Source: a virus. From it: 38,629 bases of DNA. A program made the position numbers and the translations under genes. Positions 8,712-17,233 of this stretch are shown piece by piece. A model generated the notes under the pieces. That model had not been told where the DNA came from. It saw nothing but the letters and a program-made list of their open reading frames with translations, and ran no database searches. The DNA lies in IMG/VR virus record IMGVR_UViG_3300027759_000194, positions 1 to 38,629 of that record; one strand, written 5' to 3'. Each line of letters starts with the position of its first letter. The first letter of the stretch is position 1.

Positions 8712-10832
8712 ATGGCAGCATCACCGATTGAGATTCCTATTAAACTAAATGGCTTAGCAGCAATTAAAGCAGAACTTCGTGAACTGAAAGGTGACCTTGC
8801 AAATGCAACAGACCCTAAACAGATGCAGGAACTTGCTATGAGAGCAGGTGAACTGAAAGACCAACTTGCAGATGCTAATGAACAAGTAGCAGTATTCGCA
8901 TCGGGCAGTAAGTTTGAGCAGGTGTCGAATTCATTCGGTAGTATGAAAGATTCTTTGATGTCATTGGACTTTGAAGAAGCTGCAGGAAAAGCGAAGATGT
9001 TTCAGCAAACATTAGGAAGTATATCACCTGCAACGATTGGCAATGGTATTAAAGGGTTAGTTTCGGTTGTCGGTAGTTTATCTAAAGCCTTCATTCAGTT
9101 TGGTATTTCATTATTAGCGAATCCTATCTTTTTATTAGTTGCTGCGATTGTAGCCATTGTCGCAGTCATTGCTTTAGTAATGAATAAACTTGGAATCTTA
9201 AAGCCAATTCTTAATGCAGTAGGTAAAGTATTTGGTTGGATTGGTGATGCGATTGATATGGTTGTTCAAGCCTTCAAAGATTTGTGCGATTGGTTAGGCT
9301 TATCTAATAACGCAGCAGAAGATGCAGCAGATGCACAAGCAGCAGCAGCCGAGAAAACTGCAGCAGCATACGAAGAAAAGAGTGCAGCAGTAGTAGCAGG
9401 TTTCGATAGAGAGATTGAAATGGCTAAACTTGATGGTCAGAATACTGTTTATATGGAAAAGCAAAAACAGTACTGGCTTTTAAAAACTGCAGCTGCAAGA
9501 CTAGAAGCAATTAAACAGAAAATGATTGCTGCAAGATTGAGTGGTGATTTAGATGAAGAAGAGATTTTAGCTTTAAGAAAATCATATAACGAGCAAAGAG
9601 AAGTAGTCAAAGATTCTATGCATCAGATAGAAGTGATTGATAAGACTGAAGCTAATCGTAAAAAGGAAGATGCTAAAAAACAATCAGATGAAAGTTCTAA
9701 AAATGCTAAATCTAATGCAGATAAACAAAAAGAAATTAATGCTAAAAAGATTGAAGCAGAAAAGAAATACCAAGCAGATAGATTAGCAGCAGCAAGAATG
9801 TATCAGGACTTGGATATTCAGTTAATGGATGAAGGAGTAAAGAAAGAATTACTCGTTTCAAAACTTGCGTATCAGAGGCTCATTGAAGATACACAAGCTA
9901 AGGTTGCTACAACGAAACAAGAACAAGAAGAAAAGTTAAAGCTAATTGAGATGTATGGTCTTTTAGCAGGTGATGCAAGAGATAAGATAAATCAAAAAGA
10001 AGCTGAAAAAGAAAAAGAAAAGAATGCAGCAATAGCAGCTAAACAATTAGAGCAGCAGGATTTACTTTGGGCAATGAAAGAAGCAGCGAATCAAACTGCT
10101 AAAGAAAAAGAAGTAGCTGATTTATTAACAAAGAGTGAAGCAGATTTATTAGCTTTAGGAAGTAGTGCAGAAGCTGAATTATTTGTTGCTGAAGAAACTA
10201 AAAAGAAACTTGCTGAGATTGATGCTAAGTATGCAGATGCTGAAAAAGCAAATCATTTTAAACTATTAAGTGAGAAAGCAGATATTGCTTCTAAGTATGC
10301 ACAAAGTGTAAACTCTTTAGCTGAAGGAATGTTTGCAGTATCTAATAGCTACGGTAAACAAGATGAGAAATCAAAAGAAGAAAGAGCAAAGAGACAGTTC
10401 TACATTCAAAAAGCTATGAATCTAGGAATGGCTACAATAGATGGATATAAAGCAATTACTTCTTTCTTGTCAACAAATTCATTAACTGTTTTAGGTTTGC
10501 CAAATCCTGGTGCAATCGCAGGGCTTGTTGCTACTTCAGCAATGGCTGCAGGTAATATCTTAAAGATTGCTTCTGCGAGATATGGTGGTAAAGGAACACC
10601 AACTACAACTGCACCACCAACAACAGTAGGAGGAGGAGCAGGTGATACTTCTACACAAGCAGCTACTCCTAACGTTAATCTATTTGGAGCAAACAACAAC
10701 GCAAATACATTTGGTGCAAATGGTCAACAACAACAAGGTGGTCAAATGATAGTTAAAGCAGTAGTAGTAGAATCAGATATCACTTCTGTGCAAAACAAGA
10801 TGAGTAAAATTCAACAATCAGCAGTACTATGA
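8712..10832 (+). CDS. Tail tape measure protein, 706 aa
   Basis: A long, mostly alpha-helical, Ala/Lys/Glu-rich protein with a hydrophobic segment at about residues 127-162 (ISLLANPIFLLVAAIVAIVA), heptad-rich coiled coil through about 200-600, and a Gly/Thr/Gln-rich C-terminus near 630-680. This architecture is that of a tape measure protein, which sets tail length and enters the cell envelope on infection. At about 0.15 nm per residue it predicts a tail of roughly 100 nm (rule-of-thumb inference). It overlaps the next gene by four bases. The start follows the CCATTATA motif. Confidence 0.9.
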   Translation: MAASPIEIPIKLNGLAAIKAELRELKGDLANATDPKQMQELAMRAGELKDQLADANEQVAVFASGSKFEQVSNSFGSMKDSLMSLDFEEAAGKAKMFQQTLGSISPATIGNGIKGLVSVVGSLSKAFIQFGISLLANPIFLLVAAIVAIVAVIALVMNKLGILKPILNAVGKVFGWIGDAIDMVVQAFKDLCDWLGLSNNAAEDAADAQAAAAEKTAAAYEEKSAAVVAGFDREIEMAKLDGQNTVYMEKQKQYWLLKTAAARLEAIKQKMIAARLSGDLDEEEILALRKSYNEQREVVKDSMHQIEVIDKTEANRKKEDAKKQSDESSKNAKSNADKQKEINAKKIEAEKKYQADRLAAARMYQDLDIQLMDEGVKKELLVSKLAYQRLIEDTQAKVATTKQEQEEKLKLIEMYGLLAGDARDKINQKEAEKEKEKNAAIAAKQLEQQDLLWAMKEAANQTAKEKEVADLLTKSEADLLALGSSAEAELFVAEETKKKLAEIDAKYADAEKANHFKLLSEKADIASKYAQSVNSLAEGMFAVSNSYGKQDEKSKEERAKRQFYIQKAMNLGMATIDGYKAITSFLSTNSLTVLGLPNPGAIAGLVATSAMAAGNILKIASARYGGKGTPTTTAPPTTVGGGAGDTSTQAATPNVNLFGANNNANTFGANGQQQQGGQMIVKAVVVESDITSVQNKMSKIQQSAVL

Positions 10833-11275
10833 CAAGCTATATATTATTAATTCAAAAACTTGAAACGTTTTGTAATTCACATCTACAGATACAAAAGTTC
10901 GGAACTGAGTTTAAAGAGCAAATGACAAATTTTGCTACAATAGATGAAAAGTTTCCTATTGTATACGTTACTCCAGTATCATTTACTACACAAGAAAATA
11001 CCAACTTAATAACCGTTGATATATATTGCTATGATTTAATACAAGCAGATAGAGTAAATATCAATACGATTATTTCAGATGCTCAACAGATATTGAATGA
11101 TATATATTTAGAGTTCAAATATGGAAACGATGTAAGTATTGATGTTGTATCTTCAGCAAGTTTCACACCTTTGAATAATGACTTATTAGATTACGCTGCA
11201 GGATGGGTAATGAATATTACTTTTGAAGTTGATGCTTATACACAATGTTATATTCCTACAAATTCCGTAATTTAG
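10829..11275 (+). CDS. Neck or tail-terminator-like protein, 148 aa
   Basis: An alpha/beta protein beginning four bases inside the tape measure gene. The pattern FPIVYVTPVSFTT, then ENTNLITVDIYCYDLI, then a helix ending in ILNDI, resembles small head-tail joining or tail-terminator proteins of Bacteroidetes phages. With the following HK97 gp10-like gene it forms a neck/tail-completion pair. The assignment rests on fold-like pattern and position only. Confidence 0.6.
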   Translation: MTSYILLIQKLETFCNSHLQIQKFGTEFKEQMTNFATIDEKFPIVYVTPVSFTTQENTNLITVDIYCYDLIQADRVNINTIISDAQQILNDIYLEFKYGNDVSIDVVSSASFTPLNNDLLDYAAGWVMNITFEVDAYTQCYIPTNSVI

Positions 11276-11279
11276 CAGT

Positions 11280-11705
11280 ATGCCAACATACAAAGTAAAA
11301 TACGCAACAAGAAATAAACTAGCAAGAGCTTTGCAGATGGAAGTCAAAAAACTTGGCTTAATAGATACTGGCTCTTTGTACGATAGTATTAGAATTTCTG
11401 CTATGCAATCAGATAACTTTAATAACATTACTATTACTGTAAATGCTTTATATTACTTTTTCTTTTTAGACAAAGGAACAATTTATATTGCTCCTCAAAA
11501 AATCATACAGAAGTGGTTAGCAAGTTCAGAAGTTCAAGCAATTACTTCAGAAATTATGCAAGACTTTATAAGATGGCAATTTGAAGTATATCCATTATTA
11601 GAAATGGCTAGAATTCTAAACAATCCAAAAATGTTTTTAGAGTTCAATTGGATAGACGAAGAAGAATTACCTTATAGTTTGCCTGAGTCTTCTACTTTAC
11701 TTTAA
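11280..11705 (+). CDS. HK97 gp10-like tail-completion protein, 141 aa
   Basis: The N-terminal pattern of a helix, then GLIDTGSLYDSIRIS, a beta hairpin, and YYFFFLDKGT is typical of HK97 gp10-like head-tail connector proteins that bridge the neck and tail tube. Starts four bases after the previous gene. Its 3' end overlaps the minus-strand gene 11702-12436 by four bases in convergent orientation, so this is the last gene of a plus-strand block; no clear terminator hairpin separates them. Confidence 0.65.
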   Translation: MPTYKVKYATRNKLARALQMEVKKLGLIDTGSLYDSIRISAMQSDNFNNITITVNALYYFFFLDKGTIYIAPQKIIQKWLASSEVQAITSEIMQDFIRWQFEVYPLLEMARILNNPKMFLEFNWIDEEELPYSLPESSTLL

Positions 11706-12436
11706 ATCTCTAGTTCTTTTTTCATTCCTAGCATATTAAACGCAAAGACTAGATTTAACTCCAGTACGTCTTTTATCTTAGTAACATCTTCGTTAGCTAA
11801 ATTATACAACGTATGCTCCCACGACCATCTATTTATTTTGTCTTCTTTTTCTTGTTCTTTGACATCTTCTTCGTCTAGTTCTTCTGCTAGTTCATCTTCA
11901 TCAAAGATTGGATTAAATAGATTTTCATATACTTTTAAGAAGTTCTCACGGTACTTAAGATACTCGGAACAGATTCCATAGACTGATGTAATAGGTAACT
12001 CGTTAAACTGTTCTTTGCGTTTTTCTATGTTGAATGAATAATCTTCATAAATCAATTCTTCCCATTCGCTAAGTTTAGTTTTACGATACAAAACTGAACT
12101 AATATATGTTAGATGCTTAACATAATCATTTGCGAAGTAGTATTCCAAATCTATGAACTCGCCTAACTTTAAATTATCTAAACCAATATAAACAAAATTG
12201 TTTACTTTATTCTTGAAGAGACCTGATGGTTGCTTTTTTATGAATGTAATCTGCTTAACAATCTTTGCTAGTTCGTCAATATCTAAATCGTCAAACTCGT
12301 CAACATCAATATCAGTTAAAATAGACAAGCATTCTATTTCATAACTAAACAAAGAATCAAAGTCACTACCATTTAGCGACCTTAATTCAATGAACTGTTC
12401 TACGGTTATATCATTCCACGATTTCGGCAGTTTCAA
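11702..12436 (-). CDS. Probable tail assembly chaperone paralogue 2, 244 aa
   Basis: An acidic helical protein beginning KLPKSWNDITVEQF. The pattern, with DLDIDELAKIVK near residues 50-61 and KQPSG near 68-72, matches the neighbouring 12411-12968 product piece by piece, so the two are diverged paralogues. Short acidic proteins of this kind next to the tape measure gene are usually tail assembly chaperones. There is no ATG: the frame begins at a TTG (12434-12436) lying inside the end of the upstream gene, with an in-frame stop about eight codons further upstream. Either TTG initiation with translational coupling, or a +1/-2 ribosomal shift near the GAA-TGA end of the first gene, could express it. 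A very acidic patch (EDELAEELDEEDVKEQEKED) lies near residues 176-195. Confidence 0.7.
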   Translation of the reverse strand: MKLPKSWNDITVEQFIELRSLNGSDFDSLFSYEIECLSILTDIDVDEFDDLDIDELAKIVKQITFIKKQPSGLFKNKVNNFVYIGLDNLKLGEFIDLEYYFANDYVKHLTYISSVLYRKTKLSEWEELIYEDYSFNIEKRKEQFNELPITSVYGICSEYLKYRENFLKVYENLFNPIFDEDELAEELDEEDVKEQEKEDKINRWSWEHTLYNLANEDVTKIKDVLELNLVFAFNMLGMKKELEI

Positions 12437-12968
12437 CTTGCATATTTTTAGCAGTAGTACCTAACTTTTGACCAATATACACCATAAAAGGTATAGCAAT
12501 ATTTGCTTTTTGCTCTTTAAACATCTTTGATTTCAACGCAAGATGTGAATCACCATAGTGTTCTGCTTTAGTCAAGTCAGTTCTTTTAAAAATAATAGCC
12601 AAAACTTTAGAAACATAGTTCTCAGGACTTGTAGAAACTGCTTTTTCAATCATTTTTAAATCACGCACATTTAGTTTAAATTCATCTTCGTGTGATTGAT
12701 AAGTGTAACCATCAAAATCGATTGATTTAAGAAACTTTGTGTCAGGCTTTTTCTTAGTATCAGAAAATTTCTTTACAATTTCTGTAAACTTATCAAAGTC
12801 TAAATCATAAACTTCATCTTCATCTGCTCCTAAGTCAATAAATATCTTTGCCCATTTTTCAAACTGGTCTAGTTCTTTATTGTTAATAGTTGTACTAAGT
12901 TGCTCAAACTGTTCAATAGTCAACTCAGTAACTTCATTATTAATCTTCTTTGTTCCGATTTTTATCAT
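12411..12968 (-). CDS. Probable tail assembly chaperone paralogue 1, 185 aa
   Basis: I start it at the ATG at 12966-12968 (MIKIGTKK) rather than the TTG at 12992, because a TATATTTG promoter box overlaps the upstream codons. It is acidic and helical with TELTIEQFEQL, an aspartate-rich DEDEVYDLDFDKF segment and KKKPDTKF, each with a counterpart in the next gene. The overlap with that gene is 26 bases. Together they form a two-gene minus-strand operon embedded among plus-strand late genes, unlike the usual arrangement with chaperones co-directional and just before the tape measure. Confidence 0.7.
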   Translation of the reverse strand: MIKIGTKKINNEVTELTIEQFEQLSTTINNKELDQFEKWAKIFIDLGADEDEVYDLDFDKFTEIVKKFSDTKKKPDTKFLKSIDFDGYTYQSHEDEFKLNVRDLKMIEKAVSTSPENYVSKVLAIIFKRTDLTKAEHYGDSHLALKSKMFKEQKANIAIPFMVYIGQKLGTTAKNMQVETAEIVE

Positions 12969-12981
12969 AACGTTTTTTTGA

Positions 12982-12989
12982 CAAATATA
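12982..12989 (-). promoter_or_regulatory. Bacteroidetes-type -7 box for the minus-strand pair
   Basis: On the minus strand this reads TATATTTG, the host vegetative -7 consensus TAnnTTTG, about 14 bases upstream of the ATG at 12968. A TTG exists upstream but at a shorter distance than the usual 19 bases, so the -33 element is weak. The divergent plus-strand gene at 13029 starts only 40 bases away. Confidence 0.5.
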
Positions 12990-13016
12990 CAAAAATATAA
13001 CAAAAAAAAGTATATG

Positions 13017-13024
13017 CCATTATA
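13017..13024 (+). promoter_or_regulatory. CCATTATA start-site motif before the protease gene
   Basis: CCATTATA, then ATGT, then the ATG at 13029. The gene behind it lies divergent to the minus-strand pair, so it cannot be reached by read-through from an adjacent plus-strand gene without crossing them; this favours a promoter-linked role for the motif. Confidence 0.55.
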
Positions 13025-13028
13025 ATGT

Positions 13029-13994
13029 ATGGCGAATGACATTCCTATTTTTAAAGTTACGATTGACGAAGAATATTCTGATGGTGAAGTACTAGGAATT
13101 GAACAGGTTGCCTTCACTTCTAAACCTGCTATCTTAGTCAAAGGTATGGCTTTTAACAGTCATACCAAAGTAATGCAGTTTGCTGATGAGCCAAAGATGA
13201 GAATTGTAGCACCTGCTATGATTCCAATGGATATATATAGAAATGATGAAGAAGGAGAATATTACGTTCAATTTTCTGAGCAAGAAATTGAAACTATATA
13301 CTCTGATTTTATGCAGAATCTAAATAACAAAAATCTTTTCAACTTAGAACACGATGCAGGGCAAACAGTACCAGCATATATTCTTGAAAGTTGGATAGTT
13401 GAGAATCCTAAATCTGATAAAGCATTTAGTTCGTATGGTATTGAGGTGCCTAAAGGAACTTTAATGTTGACTGCTCAGATTACTGACAAAGAGTATTACA
13501 ATAAGCTAGTTGAAAGTGAGCAGTTAGGATTCTCAATCGAAGGATTCTTAGGATTAAAATTAAATAGTAATCAAATAATAAATAATAGTATGAAGTTACC
13601 TGATGGAGAACATCTAATTGAAGGCAAAATCTACGTTGTAAAAGATGGAGAAGTTGTTGAAGTGAAAGATGCACCTGCAACTGATGCACCTGCTGAAATG
13701 GCAGTTGTTGAAGAGGAAGTAACGACTGAAGAAGAAGTAGTAACAGAAGAAGCACCAGTAGAAGAGCCAGTAAAAGAGGAACTATCTATTGACCCAACTG
13801 CAGATGCTGAAGCTATCTTAGCAATCGTTATGCCTACAATAGATGAAAAGTACAATGAACTTATTCAACTAATTGCAGAAGTAAAAGCAATGATTCCAAC
13901 TGCTGAAGAAGAAGCAGCTGCGGATGTTACCGAGCAAACAAAATTAACTGCTCACGAAAAATTAATGAAGTTTAATCAATTTAACAAAGACTAA
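13029..13994 (+). CDS. XkdF-like prohead protease with acidic C-terminal tail, 321 aa
   Basis: Residues about 1-180 match the XkdF-like prohead serine protease pattern: NLEHD with His108, AYILESWIVE at 116-125, and GFSIEGFLG with Ser169 as the likely nucleophile. It should mature the capsid by cleaving scaffold or capsid precursor. Residues about 220-265 are very rich in Glu, Val, Ala, Pro and Thr, and the final part is helical. No separate scaffold gene stands between it and the major capsid gene three bases downstream, so the acidic tail may serve as an attached scaffold (inference). Confidence 0.85.
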   Translation: MANDIPIFKVTIDEEYSDGEVLGIEQVAFTSKPAILVKGMAFNSHTKVMQFADEPKMRIVAPAMIPMDIYRNDEEGEYYVQFSEQEIETIYSDFMQNLNNKNLFNLEHDAGQTVPAYILESWIVENPKSDKAFSSYGIEVPKGTLMLTAQITDKEYYNKLVESEQLGFSIEGFLGLKLNSNQIINNSMKLPDGEHLIEGKIYVVKDGEVVEVKDAPATDAPAEMAVVEEEVTTEEEVVTEEAPVEEPVKEELSIDPTADAEAILAIVMPTIDEKYNELIQLIAEVKAMIPTAEEEAAADVTEQTKLTAHEKLMKFNQFNKD

Positions 13995-13996
13995 AA

Positions 13997-14914
13997 ATGT
14001 CAAGAAACTTAAAATTCAATTTAGATATTGAAACAAACGCACTTTTATGTGCTAATCCTAACGAGTTCTATTCTCGTGCGTATATTACAGAAGATATTGT
14101 AGACAACTACCGTACTTTGCCTGGTATCAAATCAGCTACTAAACTAGCTAATGTTGCTTTTGGCTCTATCCTACAATCAAGTACTTGTGCATTCTCTGCA
14201 CCTACTGATTCATTAGATGCAATCGATATTGACGTATGTGCTTTATCTGCTATGGCTCAAATCTGTCAATTCGACTTAGAGCAATCATTCCTTTCTTTGC
14301 AAATGGCTGCAGGTTCAAACGGAAGTTTTGAAGTTGCTAGTTTTATGTCTTACTACTGGGAAACTATGAGTATGCAAATTGGTGAAGATATTGAGTTATT
14401 AAGATGGAATGGTGATACAGATTCAATAGACCCTCTATTGGCTTTATGCGATGGTTATCTTAAAAGACTTTTAGCTGATGCTGCAGTAGTTGATGTTGCA
14501 AATGTTGCTATCACATCAGGTAACGTTATTGCACAATTGACTTTGATTTTGAATGCTGCTATTCCTTCAATTAAACGTAAGAAAGCTGACTTAAGATTTT
14601 ATGTTTCTTCTAACATTGCTACTGCTTATGAATTAGCTGCTGCTAGTGGTAACACTCAAACTTATGTTACACTTCCTCTTGCTTTGACTTTCTTAGGTAT
14701 TAAGATGGTAGTTGCTGAAGGTCTTCCTAACGATACTGCAGTTCTTACTTTGAAGAATAACTTGATTTATGCATTCGATTCTGAAGCTGATGCTAAAGCA
14801 TTAAGAGCAGTAAACTTGAATGATACAGTTGCTGAGCCATATTTGAGAACTCGTGCTAACTTGAAGGTAGGATTCTGGTATACTAACCCAACAGAAATCG
14901 TTCTTTATTCTTAA
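13997..14914 (+). CDS. Major capsid protein, 305 aa
   Basis: Located directly after the prohead protease and followed by a strong terminator, as expected for the most abundant virion protein. The length and the mixture of a long helix region (LSAMAQICQFDLEQSFLSLQ) with beta-rich C-terminus (LPLALTFLGIKMVVAEGLP) are consistent with an HK97-fold capsid protein. No long N-terminal scaffolding domain is visible. Identification is by position, size and fold-like pattern; no unique motif is available. Confidence 0.85.
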   Translation: MSRNLKFNLDIETNALLCANPNEFYSRAYITEDIVDNYRTLPGIKSATKLANVAFGSILQSSTCAFSAPTDSLDAIDIDVCALSAMAQICQFDLEQSFLSLQMAAGSNGSFEVASFMSYYWETMSMQIGEDIELLRWNGDTDSIDPLLALCDGYLKRLLADAAVVDVANVAITSGNVIAQLTLILNAAIPSIKRKKADLRFYVSSNIATAYELAAASGNTQTYVTLPLALTFLGIKMVVAEGLPNDTAVLTLKNNLIYAFDSEADAKALRAVNLNDTVAEPYLRTRANLKVGFWYTNPTEIVLYS

Positions 14915-14938
14915 GAATTAGTTTTATTAATTAACTAA

Positions 14939-14969
14939 AAAGGGTGGGTGGATTCGCCTACCCTTTTTT
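14939..14969 (+). terminator. Strong rho-independent terminator after the capsid gene
   Basis: A 12-base stem (AAAGGGTGGGTG with CGCCTACCCTTT, two G-U pairs) around a GATT loop, followed by a run of T. It ends the protease-capsid transcript and would stabilise the capsid mRNA 3' end. Confidence 0.85.
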
Positions 14970-14984
14970 AATACATAAAAAATT

Positions 14985-15497
14985 ATGCCAATTTGTAACA
15001 CAATAACGACAATAACCAAAGGATGCGACAATAATATTGGCGGTATCCAAACAGTATTCATAAACGACCAAAGCGAAGTAACTGCAGTAACTGTAGATGA
15101 TGCTAACTGGGAAGTGACTGCGATGACTACAACTGCACCATTCGTGCCTTTTGAGTTCAAAAGAAACACAGGAATGTACACGGAAGACCAAGCTAATGAT
15201 TTAATCAATGGCTCTTCTTTTGTAACTGCAACTATTACACTAATGTTTCACAGACGTGAAGCAGCGAAATCTCGTTCAATCAAAATCTTAGGAGAAGGAC
15301 AAAGAGACTTAGCAGTAATTGTTTTAGATGCTAACGGTAAGTACTGGTATTTTCCAACTGCACAAGTTACTGCAGTAGCTGAAGGAAGTGGAACTGCGAA
15401 AGCTGACGGTAGTAAGTATTCCATTACGATGGTCGCTGAAAATGAAACTTTAGCATACGAAATTGACCCTACTATCATTGCAGGTTTACTAGTTTAA
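14985..15497 (+). CDS. Major tail tube protein (probable), 170 aa
   Basis: A beta-rich protein between the capsid gene and the portal gene, enclosed by its own pair of strong terminators, which suggests high expression. It starts with Cys-containing CNTITTITKGCDNNIGG, a pattern common in Bacteroidetes phage tail tube proteins, and contains VTATITLMFHRR and IVLDANGKYWYF strands compatible with a tube-protein beta barrel. No separate promoter was recognised in the 70-base gap before it; expression may rely on incomplete termination upstream. Confidence 0.7.
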   Translation: MPICNTITTITKGCDNNIGGIQTVFINDQSEVTAVTVDDANWEVTAMTTTAPFVPFEFKRNTGMYTEDQANDLINGSSFVTATITLMFHRREAAKSRSIKILGEGQRDLAVIVLDANGKYWYFPTAQVTAVAEGSGTAKADGSKYSITMVAENETLAYEIDPTIIAGLLV

Positions 15498-15516
15498 GTA
15501 AACTTTGCTATCCCTA

Positions 15517-15543
15517 CCCTCACTTTAATAGTGGGGGTTTTTT
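15517..15543 (+). terminator. Rho-independent terminator after the tail tube gene
   Basis: CCCTCACT and AGTGGGGG pair around a TTAAT loop with one G-U pair, followed by six T and more T-rich sequence. Confidence 0.8.
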
Positions 15544-15569
15544 GTTTTATAACAAATGCTAATTAAACA

Positions 15570-15577
15570 CCATTATA
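15570..15577 (+). promoter_or_regulatory. CCATTATA start-site motif before the 118-aa gene
   Basis: CCATTATA, then ATAT, then the ATG at 15582. It lies about 27 bases after a strong terminator, so the portal operon needs either read-through or a promoter here. Confidence 0.55.
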
Positions 15578-15581
15578 ATAT

Positions 15582-15938
15582 ATGATATACTTTGAAAAAG
15601 ATTCTGTAAATACTTTTGTACTCACTTTGACTGAGACTTCGACTATTACGAATCCTTATTATCTATTTGTTTTCCAAAATGAATTCAACAAAGATTCACA
15701 AGGCTTTCAATGGATGGGTACAGACACATCAGCTTATATTGATAGATACAATTTATTCCAATTAGAAGAAGGTGTAGATGCCACCTTTGTAATTGGGCAA
15801 TATACATATACTGTTTACGAATCTGCAAATCCTATTGTCATTGTAGACCAAGCTATAGATTACTATACTGGTCTAAATGTAGTAGAAGAGGGCAGAATGG
15901 TAGTTGCAGGAGTAGTAACAAACACAATATACGATTAA
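15582..15938 (+). CDS. Small structural protein, 118 aa
   Basis: A beta-rich protein whose pattern (NPYYLFVFQNEF, GQYTYTVYES, GLNVVEEGRMVV) recurs in virion gene blocks of Bacteroidetes phages, function unknown to me. It is the first gene of the portal operon, and its stop overlaps the portal start by one base. A head decoration or tail-associated role is a guess from its position between tail tube and portal. Confidence 0.65.
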   Translation: MIYFEKDSVNTFVLTLTETSTITNPYYLFVFQNEFNKDSQGFQWMGTDTSAYIDRYNLFQLEEGVDATFVIGQYTYTVYESANPIVIVDQAIDYYTGLNVVEEGRMVVAGVVTNTIYD

Positions 15939-17233
15939 TGAAGATTTTAGGTTATGAATTCGGAGCAAATAAATCCGTAGAAGTAGAAGAAGTAGGAGGA
16001 TATCAAGCATTTTCTACACCATTCTTAAAAGTAGGAAGAGGAGATTTGTCTCTACCTTATGTAAATGCTAGGTTAAACGTAGGTAATTTCGTTAGATTTG
16101 GAAACGACAATCTTTATCCGCAGCTATTAAATCAAATGTACTATACATCACCTTTACACGGTGCAGTAGTAGACTTTAAAACGAATGCTACAGTAGGTGG
16201 TGGTTATGAATTGCAATATCCTCAAACTACTTCACCAATGGAGAAAGTAGACATCTATGCTTTTGAAAAGCGAATGAATCTAAGAAAGATACTTCCTGCA
16301 GTTACTAAAGAAAAAATCATTCACGGAAGAGTTTACTTTCACTTGCGATTTAATCAAACTGGTACACTTATTTTCTGTAAGCATATCGCAGCAGACAAGG
16401 TAAGAAAGAATGCAATAGGTGATTTGTACTACATTTGTGATGATTGGAGTACACAGATAAATATTCAGACCATTTGTCCTTATAAATTCAACACAAAAGA
16501 ACGTGAATTCCTATACTGTTATGAAGATTATTCAGTAGGTCAAGACGTTTACACATTACCACAGTATTCTTCTTGTATGAATTGGGCATTTTTAGATGGC
16601 GAAATGTCTTATCTTCAAAAGTCAAACATACAAAATTCTATTTTTCCATCGTTTGCTATGATGTTTCCTAAGAAACCACAGAACGAAGAAGAAAAGCAGA
16701 ACATAAAAACTACTATTGATAGAGCAAAAGGTGCTACAAATGCAGGAAAAGCTATCGCATTCTTCGCTAATAATAAGGAATCACTTCCAACGATTGAAGC
16801 AATACCTACTAATTCAAACGATGGCTTGTTTCAGGTTACTACTGAAAGTATAGATTCAAAGATTTGTCAGGCACATATTATTGACCCTATCTTAATGGGT
16901 ATTCGTGTAAGTGGTAAACTTGGAAGTGGTAGCGACATCAAACAGTCTTATGTAATATTTGAAAAGAACAGTATTATTCCTTTGCGTAATTCAGTAGAAG
17001 AAATATTCAACGAGATTTTAGCTATTTGCAATATCAATGCGAAGTTAGTAATCAATAACTTTCAGATTGTGAATGAAACGATTGTTGAAATGGATGAAAG
17101 AACTAGCGAAATATCAAATATTATAGCAACTGTTAATCCTGCTTTAGCTACTAAACTAATTGATTCAATGACGCAAAATGAATTAAGAGAATTACTAGGG
17201 TTAAAACCAATTGAACCAACTCCTGCACTATGA
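15938..17233 (+). CDS. Portal protein, 431 aa
   Basis: The pattern of a phage portal is clear: an N-terminal segment with RFGNDNLYPQLLNQMYYTSPLHGAVVD split over residues about 52-78, a GRVYFHLRF strand, a stem-like helix, IIDPILMGIRVSGKLGSGSD near 312-331, and C-terminal helices. It forms the dodecameric ring through which DNA is packaged by the terminase. The length is normal for small siphovirus portals. It overlaps the following connector gene by four bases. The portal is unusually far (about 13.8 kb) from the terminase gene in this order, and is downstream of the capsid gene rather than upstream. Confidence 0.88.
   Translation: MKILGYEFGANKSVEVEEVGGYQAFSTPFLKVGRGDLSLPYVNARLNVGNFVRFGNDNLYPQLLNQMYYTSPLHGAVVDFKTNATVGGGYELQYPQTTSPMEKVDIYAFEKRMNLRKILPAVTKEKIIHGRVYFHLRFNQTGTLIFCKHIAADKVRKNAIGDLYYICDDWSTQINIQTICPYKFNTKEREFLYCYEDYSVGQDVYTLPQYSSCMNWAFLDGEMSYLQKSNIQNSIFPSFAMMFPKKPQNEEEKQNIKTTIDRAKGATNAGKAIAFFANNKESLPTIEAIPTNSNDGLFQVTTESIDSKICQAHIIDPILMGIRVSGKLGSGSDIKQSYVIFEKNSIIPLRNSVEEIFNEILAICNINAKLVINNFQIVNETIVEMDERTSEISNIIATVNPALATKLIDSMTQNELRELLGLKPIEPTPAL

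Larger units (their letters stand above)
1..8847. repeat. First copy of the diverged terminal repeat (pairs with 29267-38629)
   Basis: This stretch is homologous to 29267-38629. The offset is 29266 at the left end, 29717 from the terminase genes through the long fibre gene, and 29782 at the tape-measure start. The offset changes because the second copy has about 450 extra bases upstream of the small terminase and a fibre-tip cassette of different length. Flanks differ at many mostly synonymous positions; 3480-6986 shows no difference on reading; 7377 to about 8670 is unrelated between the copies. Exact terminal redundancy would be identical, so two strain variants joined by assembly is the likeliest reading (inference). 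Confidence 0.9.

Noticed and set aside
10406-10699. A 97-codon minus-strand frame at the tape measure C-terminus
   Set aside because: Fully overlapped by the clear tape measure frame, low-complexity, and not preceded by any start signal.
13480-13855. Minus-strand frames inside the protease gene (Leu/Gln-rich and Ser/Thr-rich)
   Set aside because: They are reverse readings of the Glu/Val/Ala-rich tail codons and have no independent support.
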